From Bacteroidales bacterium (lineage in GTDB: Bacteria; Bacteroidota; Bacteroidia; Bacteroidales; P3), in contig JAISUE010000020.1 in assembly GCA_031272245.1 (NCBI GenBank), forward strand, positions 1-47,416: a stretch of 47,416 nt of DNA, given 5' to 3'. The translations under genes and the position numbers were made by a program. Position 1 is the first letter of the stretch. Each line of letters begins with the position of its first letter. Below are positions 1 through 7,689 of this stretch, piece after piece. Below the pieces are notes generated by a model. That model was not told the DNA's origin, did no database searches, and saw only the letters and a list, made by a program, of their open reading frames with translations.

Positions 1-6
1 AAATGA

Positions 7-117
7 ATTGGTAGTTGTTATTTTATTACATATAATAAAAAAGACGAATTACTTAATGTATTATATTTAGAAGAATATAATCTTAAATTTACGTTATATG
101 TTGAATATGATATTTAA
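7..117 (+). other. Short open 3' frame, possible gene remnant
   Basis: After an in-frame TGA at 4-6 there is a 36-codon open stretch with no in-frame ATG that ends in TAA at 115-117. The predicted peptide is rich in Tyr, Leu and Glu and matches no family I recognise. It may be the tail of a decayed gene that begins outside the window, or a chance frame in AT-rich DNA. The rest of 118-277 holds nothing I can identify. Confidence 0.15.
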
Positions 118-277
118 TCAAAAACCAATTAAAATGAGAAAAATAACATTATTATTGAAATGAGGTTATTATTTTTTTAACAAATAACTTTGAAAACAAA
201 AAAATATATGAATTTATCTATTACATAACAATCTGTTGTTTAGTGGATAAAAGAAGTAAAACAAAGAAAGGAGAAAT

Positions 278-328
278 AAAAAAAGAGAAAAATTTTGTCA
301 GTTAAAAAAAAAGTTGTACTTTTGCAAC
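278..328 (+). repeat. Left arm of a 51-bp exact inverted repeat
   Basis: This 51-bp stretch is the exact reverse complement of 1834-1884. Both arms contain a complete promoter that fires inward, one for tRNA-Asp and one for tRNA-Glu. The arms are about 1.5 kb apart and enclose both tRNA genes, tatD and rpsT. Confidence 0.9.
294..324 (+). promoter_or_regulatory. Promoter of tRNA-Asp (TTTG-N19-TACTTTTG)
   Basis: A -33 TTTG at 294-297 is followed by 19 nt and a -7 TACTTTTG at 317-324. This is the Bacteroidetes primary sigma-factor consensus with ideal spacing. The tRNA 5' end lies 28 nt downstream of the -7 box. Confidence 0.85.
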
Positions 329-351
329 TTCAAAACAAGTGAATATAATAC

Positions 352-426
352 GGTCTGGTAGTTCAGCTTGGTTAGAATACATGCCTGTCACGCATGGGGT
401 CGCGAGTTCGAGTCTCGTCCAGACCG
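352..426 (+). tRNA. tRNA-Asp (GTC)
   Basis: The cloverleaf folds fully. The acceptor GGTCTGG pairs with CCAGACC. The D arm is 361-378. The anticodon stem CATGC/GCATG closes a loop with anticodon GTC at 387-389. The T arm GCGAG/CTCGT holds the TTCGAGT loop. The discriminator is G426, as expected for tRNA-Asp. CCA is not encoded. It is a single-gene unit with its own promoter and terminator. Confidence 0.95.
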
Positions 427-460
427 CAACGATTTTATAGATTAATACTTTATTTACATT

Positions 461-487
461 GGCTATCATTTTGATAGCCTTTTTTAT
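461..487 (+). terminator. Intrinsic terminator of tRNA-Asp
   Basis: GGCTATC pairs with GATAGCC around a 5-nt loop and is followed directly by a run of T residues, 35 nt after the tRNA. Confidence 0.85.
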
Positions 488-612
488 TGTTAATAATTGA
501 TGGAAATAAAAGATTGTTAAACAAATGTATTTTTTTAATTGGTTATTATTGTTTGCACGCAATAATTATCATTTTTAAATTTAGCAGGAAAGGTTATTCT
601 AAATTTTGAGTA

Positions 613-1389
613 TTATGCCAAATTTAACAATTCTAATGCTGTATTAGTAGTTATTTCAGCCACTTCTTCAATGGAAATACTTTTTATTTCGGCTATTTTT
701 TGTGCAATTAATGGAATATAGCTGCTTTCATTTCTTTTTCCTCTAAAAGGAACAGGGGCAAGATAAGGGCAATCGGTTTCTAAAACAAGCTTATTTAGAG
801 GTATTTTTGCTATAATATTCTGTAAATTACTATTATTCTTAAACGTTATAATTCCACCTATTCCAAGAACAAAACCCATTTCAATGACTTTTTCAGCAAT
901 ATCAATATCACCGGAAAAACAATGAAAAATGCCATGATATGTTTGTTTATTCAATTTTTTCAAACTTAATAAAATTTCATCACAAGCATTACGATTATGA
1001 ATAACAACAGGAAGATTATATTCAAAACTCCAAAGCATTTGTTGTTCAAAAGCAAAAATTTGTTGTTCTATTAGTTTTTTACTCCAATATAAGTCAATAC
1101 CTATTTCTCCAATAGCAATGAAACTATTAGATTTTGTAATATGAGATTTTAAAAAGTTTAGTTGTTTTTCAATGTTTAATGTTACACTTGTAGGATGCAA
1201 ACCAAGCATTGGGTAAAAATAATTTGTATCTGTTGCTGCCAAATTTAGCATTGCAGCAAGACTTTTCTCATCTATATTTGGGAGAAATATTTTATAAATA
1301 CCATTATCTTTTGATCTTTTGACTATTTCGTCTAAATCATTCTCAAAAATTTCATCGTAAAGATGTGCGTGAGTATCTATAAAATTCAT
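613..1389 (-). CDS. tatD: TatD family metal-dependent hydrolase (DNase)
   Basis: This 258-residue protein is the usual TatD length. The TIM-barrel metal ligands are visible: His7 and His9 in the N-terminal DTHAH motif, the Glu of GEIGID near residue 94, the His of IHNR near 131, the His of HCFSGD near 156, and the Asp of ETDCPYLAP near 206. Family members are two-metal 3'-5' exonucleases or deoxyribonucleases thought to act in DNA repair. The gene lies downstream of rpsT on the same strand, with a strong terminator between them, so it probably gets only read-through or a weak promoter of its own. YcfH/TatD subtypes cannot be told apart here. Confidence 0.93.
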   Translation of the reverse strand: MNFIDTHAHLYDEIFENDLDEIVKRSKDNGIYKIFLPNIDEKSLAAMLNLAATDTNYFYPMLGLHPTSVTLNIEKQLNFLKSHITKSNSFIAIGEIGIDLYWSKKLIEQQIFAFEQQMLWSFEYNLPVVIHNRNACDEILLSLKKLNKQTYHGIFHCFSGDIDIAEKVIEMGFVLGIGGIITFKNNSNLQNIIAKIPLNKLVLETDCPYLAPVPFRGKRNESSYIPLIAQKIAEIKSISIEEVAEITTNTALELLNLA

Positions 1390-1402
1390 AATTAGTGTTA
1401 TA

Positions 1403-1438
1403 ATAAAAAAGCCTCTCCATGTGTTTTATGGAGAAGCT
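1403..1438 (-). terminator. Intrinsic terminator of rpsT
   Basis: On the minus strand an 11-bp stem (AGCTTCTCCAT/ATGGAGAGGCT, one G-T pair) with a 7-nt loop is followed by a T run. It sits between rpsT and tatD and should separate their expression. Confidence 0.85.
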
Positions 1439-1460
1439 AATGTAACTAAACTATCTTGTT

Positions 1461-1712
1461 TTATAATGTAGCAACTTTGTGCATACATTTTGATTTAAGA
1501 TTAGCTGCTTTATTTTTATGAATAACTGTCCTTTTTGCTAATCTGTCAATATTAGATACAAGCTTAGGTAAAAGTTTTTCAGCTTCACTTTTATCAGTTA
1601 ATGCTCTAAAATCCCTGAGCATGTGTCTCATTGTCTTTGCATAATAGCGATTAGCTATTCTCTTTTTTTCGTTTGCACGAATTCTTTTGATTGCACTTTT
1701 ATGGTTTGCCAT
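1461..1712 (-). CDS. rpsT: 30S ribosomal protein S20
   Basis: This is an 83-residue, strongly basic, helical protein that starts [18 protein letters not shown], the classic S20 N-terminus. S20 binds 16S rRNA early in 30S assembly. The gene begins 22 nt downstream of tRNA-Glu on the same strand, so it is probably co-transcribed from the tRNA-Glu promoter and separated by tRNA processing. It ends at a strong terminator. Confidence 0.97.
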   Translation of the reverse strand: MANHKSAIKRIRANEKKRIANRYYAKTMRHMLRDFRALTDKSEAEKLLPKLVSNIDRLAKRTVIHKNKAANLKSKCMHKVATL

Positions 1713-1734
1713 TTTTCAAATTTTTTTAAATCAG

Positions 1735-1810
1735 TACCCCGTAGGGGATTTGAACCCCTGATTTCAAGAATGAAAATCTTGCGTCCTAGGCCAGACTAGA
1801 CGAACGGGGC
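1735..1810 (-). tRNA. tRNA-Glu (TTC)
   Basis: Read on the minus strand, the acceptor GCCCCGT pairs with ACGGGGT (G-T at the first pair). The anticodon loop carries TTC. The T arm contains GGTTCAAATCC and the discriminator is A. CCA is not encoded. The gene leads directly into rpsT. Confidence 0.95.
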
Positions 1811-1833
1811 AAACTATTTTTCCGTTTTTTGAG

Positions 1834-1884
1834 GTTGCAAAAGTACAACTTTTTTTTTAACTGACAAAATTTTTCTCTTTTTTT
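1834..1884 (-). repeat. Right arm of the 51-bp exact inverted repeat
   Basis: This is the exact reverse complement of 278-328. It carries the tRNA-Glu promoter. It reads as a duplicated promoter block or as a target for homologous inversion. Confidence 0.9.
1838..1868 (-). promoter_or_regulatory. Promoter of tRNA-Glu and rpsT
   Basis: On the minus strand TTTG (1865-1868) is followed by 19 nt and TACTTTTG (1838-1845). It is identical to the tRNA-Asp promoter. Confidence 0.85.
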
Positions 1885-1906
1885 TTGATTTTTTATTGTA
1901 AAATTA

Positions 1907-1936
1907 TTGTTTTCTTGGCTTTTTATTGTACTTTTG
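1907..1936 (+). promoter_or_regulatory. Promoter of ssrA
   Basis: TTG at 1907-1909 is followed by a 19-nt spacer and TACTTTTG at 1929-1936. The mature tmRNA 5' end lies 24 nt beyond the -7 box. It is arranged divergently from the tRNA-Glu promoter. Confidence 0.8.
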
Positions 1937-1960
1937 CAAAATAAAACACTACAAAAACAT

Positions 1961-2350
1961 GGGGGTGGGTTGGTTTTGACAGCAAGGTAAATGATTTTGT
2001 AAGCACGCAGGCACAGGTAACAAATGCCTTAAATAAGGTTGCAAACAATTAATTGGCGAAAATAATTACGCTTTTGCAGCTTAACCGAAATAGAGTAGGT
2101 TAGCGTATGGACACAAAGTTGTCCAGCAAGACATCTCTCCAAAGCCTTCGCTCTGCGGCTAAGGATTAAGAGGTGCTCGGATAGCAGAGATAGTTATTTA
2201 AGAGTTTCGATTGAATAACAAAATTTTAGAAACTAAGCTTTGAATAGGGTGTTTGTCCTCAGTTCATTGACGAAAACTAATGACAAAATAAGCGTGTAGA
2301 AAGCAAAGTTGTTTCTTGTTTGGACCAGGGTTCGAATCCCTGCACCTCCA
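1961..2350 (+). ncRNA. ssrA: tmRNA (SsrA), one-piece
   Basis: The 5' end GGGGGTG pairs with CACCTCC at the 3' end to make the tRNA-like acceptor stem (one G-T). The conserved TTTTGACAGC follows the 5' arm, and a T arm with GGTTCGAATCC sits just before the 3' arm. The tag reading frame at 2055-2084 encodes GENNYAFAA and then TAA; the resume codon may be one codon upstream. Length is about 390 nt, normal for a one-piece tmRNA. It rescues stalled ribosomes and tags nascent chains for proteolysis. The end of the tag is AFAA where Bacteroidetes usually have ALAA. Confidence 0.95.
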
Positions 2351-2408
2351 CATCAACATAACATAGATAATGTACAAAAGCTATTCCATCTAAAAGAGTA
2401 AGAGAAGA

Positions 2409-3854
2409 TTAAAGCAAATATTTTTTATTTACGTTATAAATAAAGAACAATACAGCAAAAACAATACTTACTCCTATTCCGCAAAACACAGAAAGTAAAT
2501 ATGGCAAACTAAAACCTTCAGGGGCAAATAATATATATGTTATGCAAACAGCTGTCATAAACATTGCAGGAATTAGAGTTATAATATAAGCATAATGCAT
2601 AGCTTTTGTTTTGACTTTTCTACGTGCGAACCATAATGTTAATGCCCAAAGTGTGAATACTGATAGAGTTTGATTAGACCATGCAAAATAACGCCAAAGT
2701 ATATCAAAATTTATTTGCAACAAAATAAAACAGGCTATAAATAATGGTAAAGCTATTGCTATTCGTTTCCATAAAGATTTTTGTTCTATATGAAGAAAAT
2801 CGGCTATTATCAGACGTGCAGAACGCAAAGCCGTATCACCGGAAGTGATAGGTGCAGCAACAACTCCAAGCATTGCTAATGCTCCTCCAATAATTCCGAG
2901 CCATGAATGAGAAATAAGATTTACAACTTCTGCAGCTGCATTAGTATTCTTTGGTAATGAAGCAACATATTCCTGCAATCCGCCAATAGAACCAAAAAAA
3001 GAACTTGCTGCCGCAGCCCAAATCAATGCAACAATGCCTTCTGCAACCATTGCTCCATAGAAAACCCTTTTGCCAAGTCTTTCATTTGTAAGACAGCGTG
3101 CCATTAAAGGAGATTGCGTTGCATGAAAACCGGATATTGCTCCACACGCAATAGATACAAACATCATTGGAAATATGGGTAAATGTTGGGGATGTATTGA
3201 TAAACCATCGGAAATTTCAGGTATTGGTGCATTATTCCGGAATAATGCTATTAAAATACCCAATGCCATAAAAAGTAATGCAAACCCAAATACAGGATAA
3301 AGTCGTCCGATAAGTTTATCTATAGGCAACAATGTAGCCATAACATAATACATAAAGACTATTACAACCCACCATACAATAGAAATTTTAGGAACTAATC
3401 CATTTAAAAGTCCGGCAGGTCCGGATATAAATACCGCTCCAACAAGTATTAATAAAACAATAGTAAAAATTCTCATAACCTGCTTAACTCCTATTCCAAG
3501 TTGTTGTCCTACAATTTCAGGTAAAGATTCACCGCCATTGCGGACAGAAAGCATACCACTCACGTAATCGTGAGTTGCACCGGCAAAAATTGTCCCTAAA
3601 ACTATCCAAATAAAAGAGGCTGTCCCATACATTGCTCCCATAATTGCACCAAAAATAGGTCCAAGACCTGCAATATTAAGAAATTGAATGAGAAAAGCCC
3701 GCCACCATTTCATAGGAACATAATCTACTCCATCTGAATGAGTAAATGCAGGAGTTTTTCTTTCTTTGTCTGCTCCAAAAACTTTTTGGACAAAGCTACC
3801 ATAAAATACATAGCCCAAAATAAGGACGAGCAGTGAAATGATAAAACTTAACAT
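2409..3854 (-). CDS. cstA: CstA-family carbon starvation / peptide transporter
   Basis: This is a 481-residue, highly hydrophobic protein with about 12-13 predicted membrane helices. It shows CstA landmarks such as FGAIMGAMYG, GATHDYVSGMLSVR near residue 90 and SGFHATQSPLMARC in the middle. E. coli CstA has about 700 residues; the roughly 480-residue form is common in Bacteroidetes. CstA and its relatives take up peptides or pyruvate and are induced on carbon limitation; the substrate here is unknown. It starts 15 nt downstream of mscL on the same strand, so the two form an operon driven by the promoter before mscL. Confidence 0.88.
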   Translation of the reverse strand: MLSFIISLLVLILGYVFYGSFVQKVFGADKERKTPAFTHSDGVDYVPMKWWRAFLIQFLNIAGLGPIFGAIMGAMYGTASFIWIVLGTIFAGATHDYVSGMLSVRNGGESLPEIVGQQLGIGVKQVMRIFTIVLLILVGAVFISGPAGLLNGLVPKISIVWWVVIVFMYYVMATLLPIDKLIGRLYPVFGFALLFMALGILIALFRNNAPIPEISDGLSIHPQHLPIFPMMFVSIACGAISGFHATQSPLMARCLTNERLGKRVFYGAMVAEGIVALIWAAAASSFFGSIGGLQEYVASLPKNTNAAAEVVNLISHSWLGIIGGALAMLGVVAAPITSGDTALRSARLIIADFLHIEQKSLWKRIAIALPLFIACFILLQINFDILWRYFAWSNQTLSVFTLWALTLWFARRKVKTKAMHYAYIITLIPAMFMTAVCITYILFAPEGFSLPYLLSVFCGIGVSIVFAVLFFIYNVNKKYLL

Positions 3855-3869
3855 GTAATATAAGAAATT

Positions 3870-4268
3870 TTATTTATTTTTATCTTTTAATAAATCTCTT
3901 ATCTCCGTGAGCAGTTGTTCTTGTGCAGAAGGGGTTGCAGGTTTGGCATCCTCTTTCTTTTTTAGCTTGCTTATACCTTTAACAAAAAGGAATATAGCAA
4001 ATGCTATAATCAAAAAGTCAACCGCAGCTTGAATAAAATTACCATAATTAAGTGTTACTGCTGCATGTGTAGCTGTTTCGTGTTGAATAGTAATACTTAA
4101 TTGTGTAAAATCCATGCCTCCAAGTAATACGCCAATAGGAGGCATTATTATATCAGCAACTAATGATGAAACAATTTTTCCAAAAGCAGCACCTATAATT
4201 ACTCCGACTGCCATATCAATTACATTGCCTTTAACAGCAAATTCTTTAAATTCTTTAATGAAACTCAT
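3870..4268 (-). CDS. mscL: Large-conductance mechanosensitive channel MscL
   Basis: The 132 residues start [20 protein letters not shown], the conserved amphipathic N-helix and first transmembrane helix (the Ala/Gly-rich pore helix [12 protein letters not shown]). A second membrane helix lies at about residues 75-95 and a charged C-terminal bundle follows. The product is a pentameric inner-membrane emergency valve that opens under hypo-osmotic stress. It is the first gene of an operon with cstA. Confidence 0.95.
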   Translation of the reverse strand: MSFIKEFKEFAVKGNVIDMAVGVIIGAAFGKIVSSLVADIIMPPIGVLLGGMDFTQLSITIQHETATHAAVTLNYGNFIQAAVDFLIIAFAIFLFVKGISKLKKKEDAKPATPSAQEQLLTEIRDLLKDKNK

Positions 4269-4290
4269 ATTATAAATATTTTTTTAAGAG

Positions 4291-4298
4291 CAAAAGTA
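4291..4298 (-). promoter_or_regulatory. -7 element of the mscL-cstA promoter
   Basis: On the minus strand TACTTTTG lies 22 nt upstream of the mscL ATG. No clear -33 TTG is seen. The 4299-4645 gap is very AT-rich and shows no gene or RNA I can support. Confidence 0.7.
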
Positions 4299-4645
4299 TA
4301 AAAAAAAGATTTTTATATATGTAAAATATATTGATATGCAAAAAACTAATCAATTACTGTTAAGGGGAATAAAAATTAGATTTTAATTTATTTTTTCTTT
4401 ATTTTAATTATCAATTTTTCAAGTTTTATAATAGTGAAAACAAGGATATTTTCTAATTAAAAAGTTAATATGATTAATGACGTTATGTCTAAATCTAATT
4501 GAAAAATAAAGTAAATAATTAAAAATAAATAAAGTATTTTTTAATAAAATATGGTTATAAATATGAGAAATAAATATGTCTAATCCTCATATACTTACGT
4601 TTAACAACTATTTAATTATAAAAAATCATATCGCTTTTTATCTTT

Positions 4646-4679
4646 TTTGATTTTAATTTCATTTTTTTTTGTAACTTTG
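4646..4679 (+). promoter_or_regulatory. Promoter of aspS
   Basis: TTTG at 4646-4649 and TAACTTTG at 4672-4679 are separated by 22 nt. The -7 box lies inside the ORF-track extension of aspS, which rules out the 4647 start and supports the ATG at 4701. Confidence 0.75.
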
Positions 4680-4700
4680 CAGTTTAAAATTTGTAACTAT

Positions 4701-6440
4701 ATGTTAAGAACGCACAACTGCGGTGAATTAAAAATAAAGGATGTAGGATTAAACGTTACACTTTGTGGTTGGCTACACAGATTGCGTAATTTGGGTGGCA
4801 TGACATTTATTGATATTCGTGATAGATATGGAATAACACAGCTTGCATTTGATGAAAAAACTAATAAAACGCTGTGTGATTTTGCACAAACACTCGGACG
4901 GGAATATGTTTTACAAGTGAAAGGAGTTGTAAAAGAACGGAGCAGTAAAAATCCTAAAATGCCTACAGGGGACATAGAGATAGAAGTTAATGAAATAAAA
5001 ATATTAAATAAATCAAAAATTCCTCCTTTTACTATTGAAGACAATACTGATGGTGGTGATGAATTAAGAATGCACTATCGCTATTTGGATTTACGAAGAA
5101 ACATCATAAAATTAAATCTTTCTCTTCGTCATCGTTTATCAATTCTTATAAGGAACTATATGAATGATAATGGGTTTATGGAGATAGAAACACCGTTTTT
5201 AGTTAAATCTACTCCTGAAGGAGCGAGAGATTTTGTTGTCCCTTCAAGGATGAATGTTGGGCAATTTTATGCTTTACCTCAATCTCCACAAACATTCAAA
5301 CAACTTCTTATGGTTGCAGGTTTTGATAAGTATTTTCAGCTTGTAAGATGTTTTCGGGACGAAGATTTACGAGCAGACCGTCAACCGGAATTTACGCAAT
5401 TGGATTGCGAAATGTCGTTTGTTGAACAGGAAGACGTGTTACAGATGTTTGAAGGTTTAATAAAATATCTGTTTGACAAAGAAAAAGGATTACAATTTAA
5501 CAAATTTCCCCGTTTAACGTGGGAAGAGGCAATGCGTTTATATGGTTCCGACAAGCCTGATATTCGTTTTGGAATGAAGTTTGTTGAAATCAATGACGAA
5601 GTTAAAGGTAATGGATTTAGTATTTTTGATAATGCAGAATTAGTTGTTGGTATTTGTGCAAAAGGGTGTGCGAATTATACCCGCAAACAATTAGACGAAT
5701 TAACCGATTTTGTAAAACGTCCGCAAGTAGGAGCAACAGGATTGGTATATATAAAATGTGGTGAAGATGGAATAAAGTCTTCTATTGATAAGTTTTATTC
5801 TGTGGAGAAATTAGAACAAATAGCTCATAAATTTAATGCTGAAAAAGGTGATTTGATTTTAATTCTCGCAGGAGAAAAAGGAAAAACGCGTGCGTCATTA
5901 AGTTGTTTGCGCTTAGAACTTGGAACAAGATTAGGTTTAAGAAATCCTAATACTTTTGCTCCTTTATGGGTTATAGATTTTCCATTATTAGAATGGGATG
6001 AGGAAACACACCGTTTTTATGCTATGCATCATCCGTTTACTGCTCCAAAACCTGAAGATTATGAAAAATTATTTACTCATCCGGCAGAAGTTCGTGCTAA
6101 TGCTTATGACCTTGTAGTTAATGGTGTTGAACTTGGCGGCGGATCTATTCGTATTCACGACAGAAAAATGCAAAATGATATGTTTAAAGCGTTGGGTTTT
6201 TCGGAAGAGGAAGCACAAAATCAATTTGGTTTTCTGTTAGATGCTTTTGAATATGGGGCGCCACCTCATGGAGGAATAGCTTTTGGCTTTGATAGAATTT
6301 GTTCAGTGTTTTCAGGTGTGGAATCTATTAGAGATTTCATTGCTTTTCCCAAAAATAATAATGGAAGAGATGTTATGCTTGATGCTCCTTCTAATATATC
6401 ATTACAACAATTAGATGAATTAAATATAAAATTAAAATAA
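4701..6440 (+). CDS. aspS: Aspartyl-tRNA synthetase
   Basis: From the ATG at 4701 the protein is 579 residues, normal for bacterial AspRS. The start [11 protein letters not shown] fits the family, while the longer ORF begins upstream of the promoter. Domains in order are: N-terminal OB-fold anticodon-binding domain (about 1-105); class II catalytic core with motif 2 containing [18 protein letters not shown]; the bacterial insertion (GAD) domain at about 270-400; and motif 3 with GGIAFGFDR near the end. It charges tRNA-Asp with aspartate in the cytoplasm. The araC-like gene follows after 36 nt on the same strand. Whether it is discriminating or also charges tRNA-Asn cannot be decided here. Confidence 0.96.
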   Translation: MLRTHNCGELKIKDVGLNVTLCGWLHRLRNLGGMTFIDIRDRYGITQLAFDEKTNKTLCDFAQTLGREYVLQVKGVVKERSSKNPKMPTGDIEIEVNEIKILNKSKIPPFTIEDNTDGGDELRMHYRYLDLRRNIIKLNLSLRHRLSILIRNYMNDNGFMEIETPFLVKSTPEGARDFVVPSRMNVGQFYALPQSPQTFKQLLMVAGFDKYFQLVRCFRDEDLRADRQPEFTQLDCEMSFVEQEDVLQMFEGLIKYLFDKEKGLQFNKFPRLTWEEAMRLYGSDKPDIRFGMKFVEINDEVKGNGFSIFDNAELVVGICAKGCANYTRKQLDELTDFVKRPQVGATGLVYIKCGEDGIKSSIDKFYSVEKLEQIAHKFNAEKGDLILILAGEKGKTRASLSCLRLELGTRLGLRNPNTFAPLWVIDFPLLEWDEETHRFYAMHHPFTAPKPEDYEKLFTHPAEVRANAYDLVVNGVELGGGSIRIHDRKMQNDMFKALGFSEEEAQNQFGFLLDAFEYGAPPHGGIAFGFDRICSVFSGVESIRDFIAFPKNNNGRDVMLDAPSNISLQQLDELNIKLK

Positions 6441-6476
6441 ATAATAAAGTAATAAATTAAAAAAACAATTAAGCGT

Positions 6477-7376
6477 ATGACGAAAAGTAGAAATTTATTG
6501 ATGTCTTATGAGGAGCATGCAGTATGTAGTAGCTGGATGTCTGATTACAATGTAGGATTTAAAAAATATATCTTACAACAGGGAGATACATTAAGTACAG
6601 ATTTTGGTAAAGGATATAACAGTATTTGTTTTCTTTTAAAAGGAGATGCAACACTTATGTACAATGAAAGGGAATTTACATTGGAAACAGATACTATGTT
6701 TTTCATTCCTTCTTCCATTCCATGTGATATTATTGCAAATTCCAAAATATTTCTTCTTGTAAACAGTTTCAACAAGCCTGTAAATAATATTGTTGATACT
6801 TGCGAAAGGATGAGTTTGGAAAGTATTGAACCTCCTTTTAATAAAGATACAGATCTGTACAATCCGTTATTACCTATCAGAACAACACTTAAGACTTTCC
6901 TTTTATTGTTAATTCAGATGATAGATGATGGTGTTTATTGTAAACATTTTCATAATGAAGAATTTAATAAATTTTTCTTCATTTTGAGATTTTATTACAC
7001 TAAAGAAGAAATAGGTAATCTATTTGCTCCAATACTTGGACAAAATATGGACTTTAAACATTTGGTTTTGAAATCTTATACTCGTGCAGGAAGTGTTAAA
7101 GAATTGGCAGAAGAATGTGGTTATTCTTTGGCAACATTTAATCGTTTATTTGCTGAAAATTTCCATGATACACCTTATAAATGGATACAAAAAAAGAGAT
7201 TACAACAAGTGATTGCACGTCTTTCAGATAAAGATATTAATATTGCGCAGATTGCAGAGGAATTAGGTTTTTCTTCTCCCGGACATTTAACAGTATTTTG
7301 CAAAGAGTTCCTTCATGTTACACCTTCTCAATTCCGAAAACAGACTGTTAAAGAAAAGTATCACGAACAAGAATAA
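6477..7376 (+). CDS. AraC-family transcriptional regulator
   Basis: This 299-residue protein has an N-terminal cupin-like sensing domain (about 20-110, with alternating hydrophobic strands) and a C-terminal double helix-turn-helix (about 195-290). The first helix region contains VKELAEECGYSLATFNRLF. The second contains IAQIAEELGFSSPGHLTVFCKEF followed by TPSQFRK, both typical of AraC/XylS proteins. It lies 36 nt after aspS and ends at its own terminator, so it is probably transcribed with aspS. The effector and targets are unknown; the next gene downstream, a surface protein, is a candidate by position only. Confidence 0.85.
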   Translation: MTKSRNLLMSYEEHAVCSSWMSDYNVGFKKYILQQGDTLSTDFGKGYNSICFLLKGDATLMYNEREFTLETDTMFFIPSSIPCDIIANSKIFLLVNSFNKPVNNIVDTCERMSLESIEPPFNKDTDLYNPLLPIRTTLKTFLLLLIQMIDDGVYCKHFHNEEFNKFFFILRFYYTKEEIGNLFAPILGQNMDFKHLVLKSYTRAGSVKELAEECGYSLATFNRLFAENFHDTPYKWIQKKRLQQVIARLSDKDINIAQIAEELGFSSPGHLTVFCKEFLHVTPSQFRKQTVKEKYHEQE

Positions 7377-7395
7377 ATAGAACTTTAAATACGGT

Positions 7396-7432
7396 AAAAG
7401 AGGTTGCCAAAATGGTAGCCTCTTTTTTTTAA
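7396..7432 (+). terminator. Intrinsic terminator after the AraC regulator
   Basis: GAGGTTGCC pairs with GGTAGCCTC (two G-T pairs) around a 5-nt loop, followed by eight or more T residues. The stretch 7433-7599 up to the next promoter shows nothing else. Confidence 0.85.
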
Positions 7433-7599
7433 TACTTAAAACGGAAAGTGCATTTCTAATTTTATTTTACTTGTTTTTAACGACTTACAAATAGAGTTTC
7501 AAAACGATTTTTGTACATTTTGGCTTAATAGACAAAAGTGAGACTGAAAAATTTTAATAGATATTTAAATTAGGTGCAAAACAATTTAATAGAAAATGC

Positions 7600-7607
7600 T
7601 ACCTTTG
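7600..7607 (+). promoter_or_regulatory. -7 element for the GLUG surface protein
   Basis: TACCTTTG lies 82 nt upstream of the ATG at 7690, leaving a long A-rich 5' leader. No clear -33 TTG is visible. Confidence 0.6.
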
Positions 7608-7689
7608 CATCAATTTAATTATAATAAAGATTATTTTATGTGTATCTGAAAACTTAAAATTTAGAAAATCAAAACATAAAAACTAAAAA

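Noticed and set aside
302-562. 86-codon minus-strand ORF across the tRNA-Asp gene
   Set aside because: It is antisense to a well-folded tRNA and its promoter and terminator; the peptide has no family features.
4647-4700. N-terminal extension of aspS in the ORF track
   Set aside because: It overlaps the promoter (TAACTTTG at 4672-4679), and the family N-terminus begins at the ATG at 4701.
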